Source: Desulfuromonas sp. KJ2020 (lineage in GTDB: Bacteria; Desulfobacterota; Desulfuromonadia; Desulfuromonadales; SZUA-540). From it: a stretch of 64,000 bases of DNA. Below the pieces are notes generated by a model. The model ran no database searches and was not told the origin of the DNA. It saw only the letters and a list, made by a program, of their open reading frames with translations. The stretch is taken from positions 518,463 through 582,462 of the forward strand of contig NZ_JAKUKE010000001.1 in assembly GCF_024197615.1 (NCBI RefSeq), written 5' to 3'. A program made the position numbers and the translations under genes. This document shows positions 62,354-64,000 of this stretch, piece after piece. The stretch's first letter is position 1. Every line of letters begins with the position of its first letter.

Positions 62354-62566
62354 ATGGCTGAAAAGGACGTGGTAAGCCACATTTTGAAATTCTGTCGGGA
62401 TCACGCTTTTGCGAAAAAAGCTTTTCAGCAGATTGTCGTGGAAAAAAACAAGCGCATCCAATTGCCTGACGGCGAGGTGCAGTTGACGGACGAGGAGATG
62501 GCGGAATTCGTCGAGCGCTTCAGCGCCGAAATCGAGCCGACCCTCTATACCCCCAAACGCCTCTGA
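62354..62566 (+). CDS. Small hypothetical protein (70 aa)
   Basis: A 70-residue protein with a very good ribosome binding site (AAGGAGG) and no recognised domain. It is charged and helical: MAEKDVVSHILKFCRDHAF, then EEMAEFVERFSAEIEPTLY. One Cys is present. It follows the ferritin-like gene by 59 bases and probably shares its promoter. No membrane segment is seen. Confidence 0.7.
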   Translation: MAEKDVVSHILKFCRDHAFAKKAFQQIVVEKNKRIQLPDGEVQLTDEEMAEFVERFSAEIEPTLYTPKRL

Positions 62567-62629
62567 TTCGCCCAGGTCGTCGTCTTTGGCCTTGTCGGCC
62601 CGGGACGGCGACCTTCACTTCATCAGACT

Positions 62630-62657
62630 GAAATCCCCCGTCAATGCGGGGGATTTC
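62630..62657. terminator. Bidirectional terminator hairpin
   Basis: GAAATCCCCCG (62630-62640) and CGGGGGATTTC (62647-62657) form a perfect 11-bp stem with a 6-base loop. It lies between the small gene and the convergent PLD gene, and its right arm falls inside the last codons of the PLD gene. Confidence 0.7.
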
Positions 62658-63810
62658 TCTTATCACGACCGAACCAGGCCACTATCGCCACCGCCTTGCC
62701 GAGAAACCACTCCCACAGGCGGTAGGTCCAGGGCCGAACTTGCCACTGCGTATATTCAACTTCATAGCAGCGGGGAAAATCCTCTTCGAAAAAGGCCTGA
62801 ACCGCTTCGGTGATGTCCGGGGCTTCCACTTCCTGATTGGCTTCCAGGTTCCAGTGATCGTTCCAGCGGTCGCCATTGGCCGAGCCGATAGAGACCCAGT
62901 GGTCACACATAAGCACCTTGGCATGGAGAAAGTGGGGCTGGTATTCGAAGATACGCACCCCGTTACGCAGCATCCGCTCATAATGATGGCGGCCAATCCA
63001 GCGGATTTCCGGGTGATCCGTATAGGGGCCCGGCACCATCAGGCGCACATCCGCCCCATTGCCTGCGGCACGGATAAGGGCCCGGCGCAGCTTGGAGGAA
63101 GGGACAAAATAGGCCGTGGACAGCCAGACACGCTGACGGGCCTGGCGGATGTGGGCCACGAACGACCGTTTGATCTCGGAACGCCCCAAATAACGGGAAT
63201 GAGCAGCCACCCGCCCCGCCTGGGTGCCGGGCGTTCGGTGAGCGGGCAGGGGATCCGGCAGTTGCAGGGGAACCGTTGACCAGCGGTTCCAGGTTTCCGC
63301 GAAAAGGGTCTGCCAATCCCTCACGCTCGGCCCCTCGATCTCAAGCATGACATCGTGCCAGAACCTCTCCGGCTCCGACTCTGGATCAAACTGGTTCTTC
63401 AGCCCCGTGCCGCCCGTGTAGGCCAGAACCCCATCCACCAGCAGCAGCTTGCGGTGGTTGCGAAAGAGATTGTGCTGGCCATGGAAAAACCGCAACGGAT
63501 TGTAAAAGAGCAGATGTACCCCTGCCTGCCGCAGAAAGTCCCGATCACCCCGCGACAGGCCCAGACTGCCATAACCGTCGAAGAGGAGATAGACCGGCAC
63601 CCCGCGTTCGGCCGCGTCGCCCAGCGCGGTGAAAAACCGGCTCGCCAGCATCCCGGATTCGACCAGATACATCTCCAGCAGGATATAGCGCCTGGCCTGC
63701 CGAATGCTGTCGAGCATGGCCGGAAAGAAACTGTCGCCATCCACCAGCAGCCGAAACCTGTGGCCGCTCTCCCATGACGCGCGCTCATCTTCTGTGGCTG
63801 GATTCGTCAT
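62641..63810 (-). CDS. Phospholipase D family protein (cardiolipin synthase-like)
   Basis: The 389-residue protein has two PLD HKD motifs: NHRKLLLVDG (H119, with K121 and D126) and LHAKVLMCDHWVSIGSANGD (H296 and the following K and D). An N-terminal sequence like that of ClsC/YbhO-type enzymes lacks clear membrane helices. It probably makes cardiolipin or related lipids, or hydrolyses phosphodiesters. I take ATG 63810 with GAGGA before it; the TTG at 63828 is an alternative. The 3' end is overlapped by the hairpin at 62630-62657. Confidence 0.8.
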   Translation of the reverse strand: MTNPATEDERASWESGHRFRLLVDGDSFFPAMLDSIRQARRYILLEMYLVESGMLASRFFTALGDAAERGVPVYLLFDGYGSLGLSRGDRDFLRQAGVHLLFYNPLRFFHGQHNLFRNHRKLLLVDGVLAYTGGTGLKNQFDPESEPERFWHDVMLEIEGPSVRDWQTLFAETWNRWSTVPLQLPDPLPAHRTPGTQAGRVAAHSRYLGRSEIKRSFVAHIRQARQRVWLSTAYFVPSSKLRRALIRAAGNGADVRLMVPGPYTDHPEIRWIGRHHYERMLRNGVRIFEYQPHFLHAKVLMCDHWVSIGSANGDRWNDHWNLEANQEVEAPDITEAVQAFFEEDFPRCYEVEYTQWQVRPWTYRLWEWFLGKAVAIVAWFGRDKRNPPH

Positions 63811-63838
63811 AAAAGTCCTCTGCGACAAGCTGCGCCAG

Positions 63839-64000
63839 TCAGGCCTTGCGGGCCTTCAACAGTTGGCGCCCCACCCAGTGACTGGAAAATTGCAGGGCGG
63901 TACGACCACAGCGCTTGCTTTTGTCATGGGACCACTGGATGGCCGCCTCGCGCAGCTCCACCGACCAGTTCACCTGCAGGCCGTTTTGGGCCGCCAGCTT
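63839..64000 (-). CDS. C-terminal part of a probable DUF815 AAA-type ATPase
   Basis: Fifty-three codons before a TGA at 63841-63839, with the gene running off the window. LREAAIQWSHDKSKRCGRTA and the following LQFSSHWVGRQ are like the C-terminal end of DUF815 ATPases (LRxEALRWA...SGRTARQF). The assignment rests on this short tail. The ATPase part lies outside the window. Its stop is 28 bases upstream of the PLD gene start at 63810, so the two could be in one unit. Confidence 0.45.
   Translation of the reverse strand, partial: KLAAQNGLQVNWSVELREAAIQWSHDKSKRCGRTALQFSSHWVGRQLLKARKA

Overview
The window is a GC-rich stretch of core chromosome from an anaerobic deltaproteobacterium, most likely of the Desulfuromonadales (Geobacter/Desulfuromonas/Pelobacter relatives). 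This is inferred from gene content and order: rplU-rpmA-obg-proB-proA-nadD-rsfS-rlmH followed by a TPR protein and gpmI; a three-part archaeal-type glutamate synthase; a radical SAM-DUF2344 fusion next to ribonuclease G; gatCAB followed by mtnA and glnE; and several PilZ, hemerythrin and ferritin-like genes. I see no insertion sequences, CRISPR arrays, prophage genes, rRNA or tRNA genes.

Layout. 1-4068: metal and amino-acid transport (CDF fragment, ZIP-like, APC permease), a methyltransferase, and a conspicuously AT-rich hemerythrin gene. 4099-13129: RNA processing (pcnB, miaA), a GT2-like glycosyltransferase, PilZ, an M23 peptidase, an ATP-grasp-like protein, a monoheme cytochrome, radC, and an unrecognised protein that resembles LCIB/C carbonic anhydrases. 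13203-19361: U32 peptidase-family protein, GIDE-domain and LemA proteins, and a tandem pair of half-size permeases. 19392-23266: DUF3617, a YkgJ cysteine-cluster protein, an MFS transporter and a four-domain S1 protein, mostly on the minus strand. 23445-28194: radical SAM-DUF2344, rng, rplU, rpmA. 28357-37595: a long co-directional run obg, proB, proA, nadD, rsfS, rlmH, dksA-like, a LapA-LapB fusion, gpmI, comF. 37757-41519: PAS histidine kinase, beta-carbonic anhydrase, a small protein, ilvE. 41777-46944: a near-consensus sigma-54 promoter followed by the split glutamate synthase genes. 47167-50908: a REC-PAS-GGDEF-EAL protein, a TtcA-like tRNA thiolase and a PilZ protein. 50916-58393 (minus): gatC-gatA-gatB-mtnA-glnE. 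58605-64000: OmpA lipoprotein, MuiA-like protein, TlpA-like thioredoxin, a ferritin-like protein that has lost diiron ligands, a small unknown, a phospholipase D family protein and the tail of a probable DUF815 ATPase.

How it fits together. Nitrogen assimilation is prominent: glutamate synthase under an apparent sigma-54 promoter, glnE to modify glutamine synthetase, ilvE, proBA, and gatCAB for Gln/Asn-tRNA. Translation and RNA metabolism form the second theme (rng, rplU, rpmA, obg, rsfS, rlmH, S1, pcnB, miaA, ttcA). Envelope upkeep (LapA-LapB, PLD, OmpA, M23, MuiA) and c-di-GMP signalling (one GGDEF-EAL and two PilZ proteins) make up the rest. There is no obvious defence island or mobile system. 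The least-explained items are the LCIB-like protein, the attenuator-like structure before the U32 gene, the ferritin-like protein with a degraded metal site, the paired half-permeases, and the putative enhancer dyad upstream of the glutamate synthase promoter.
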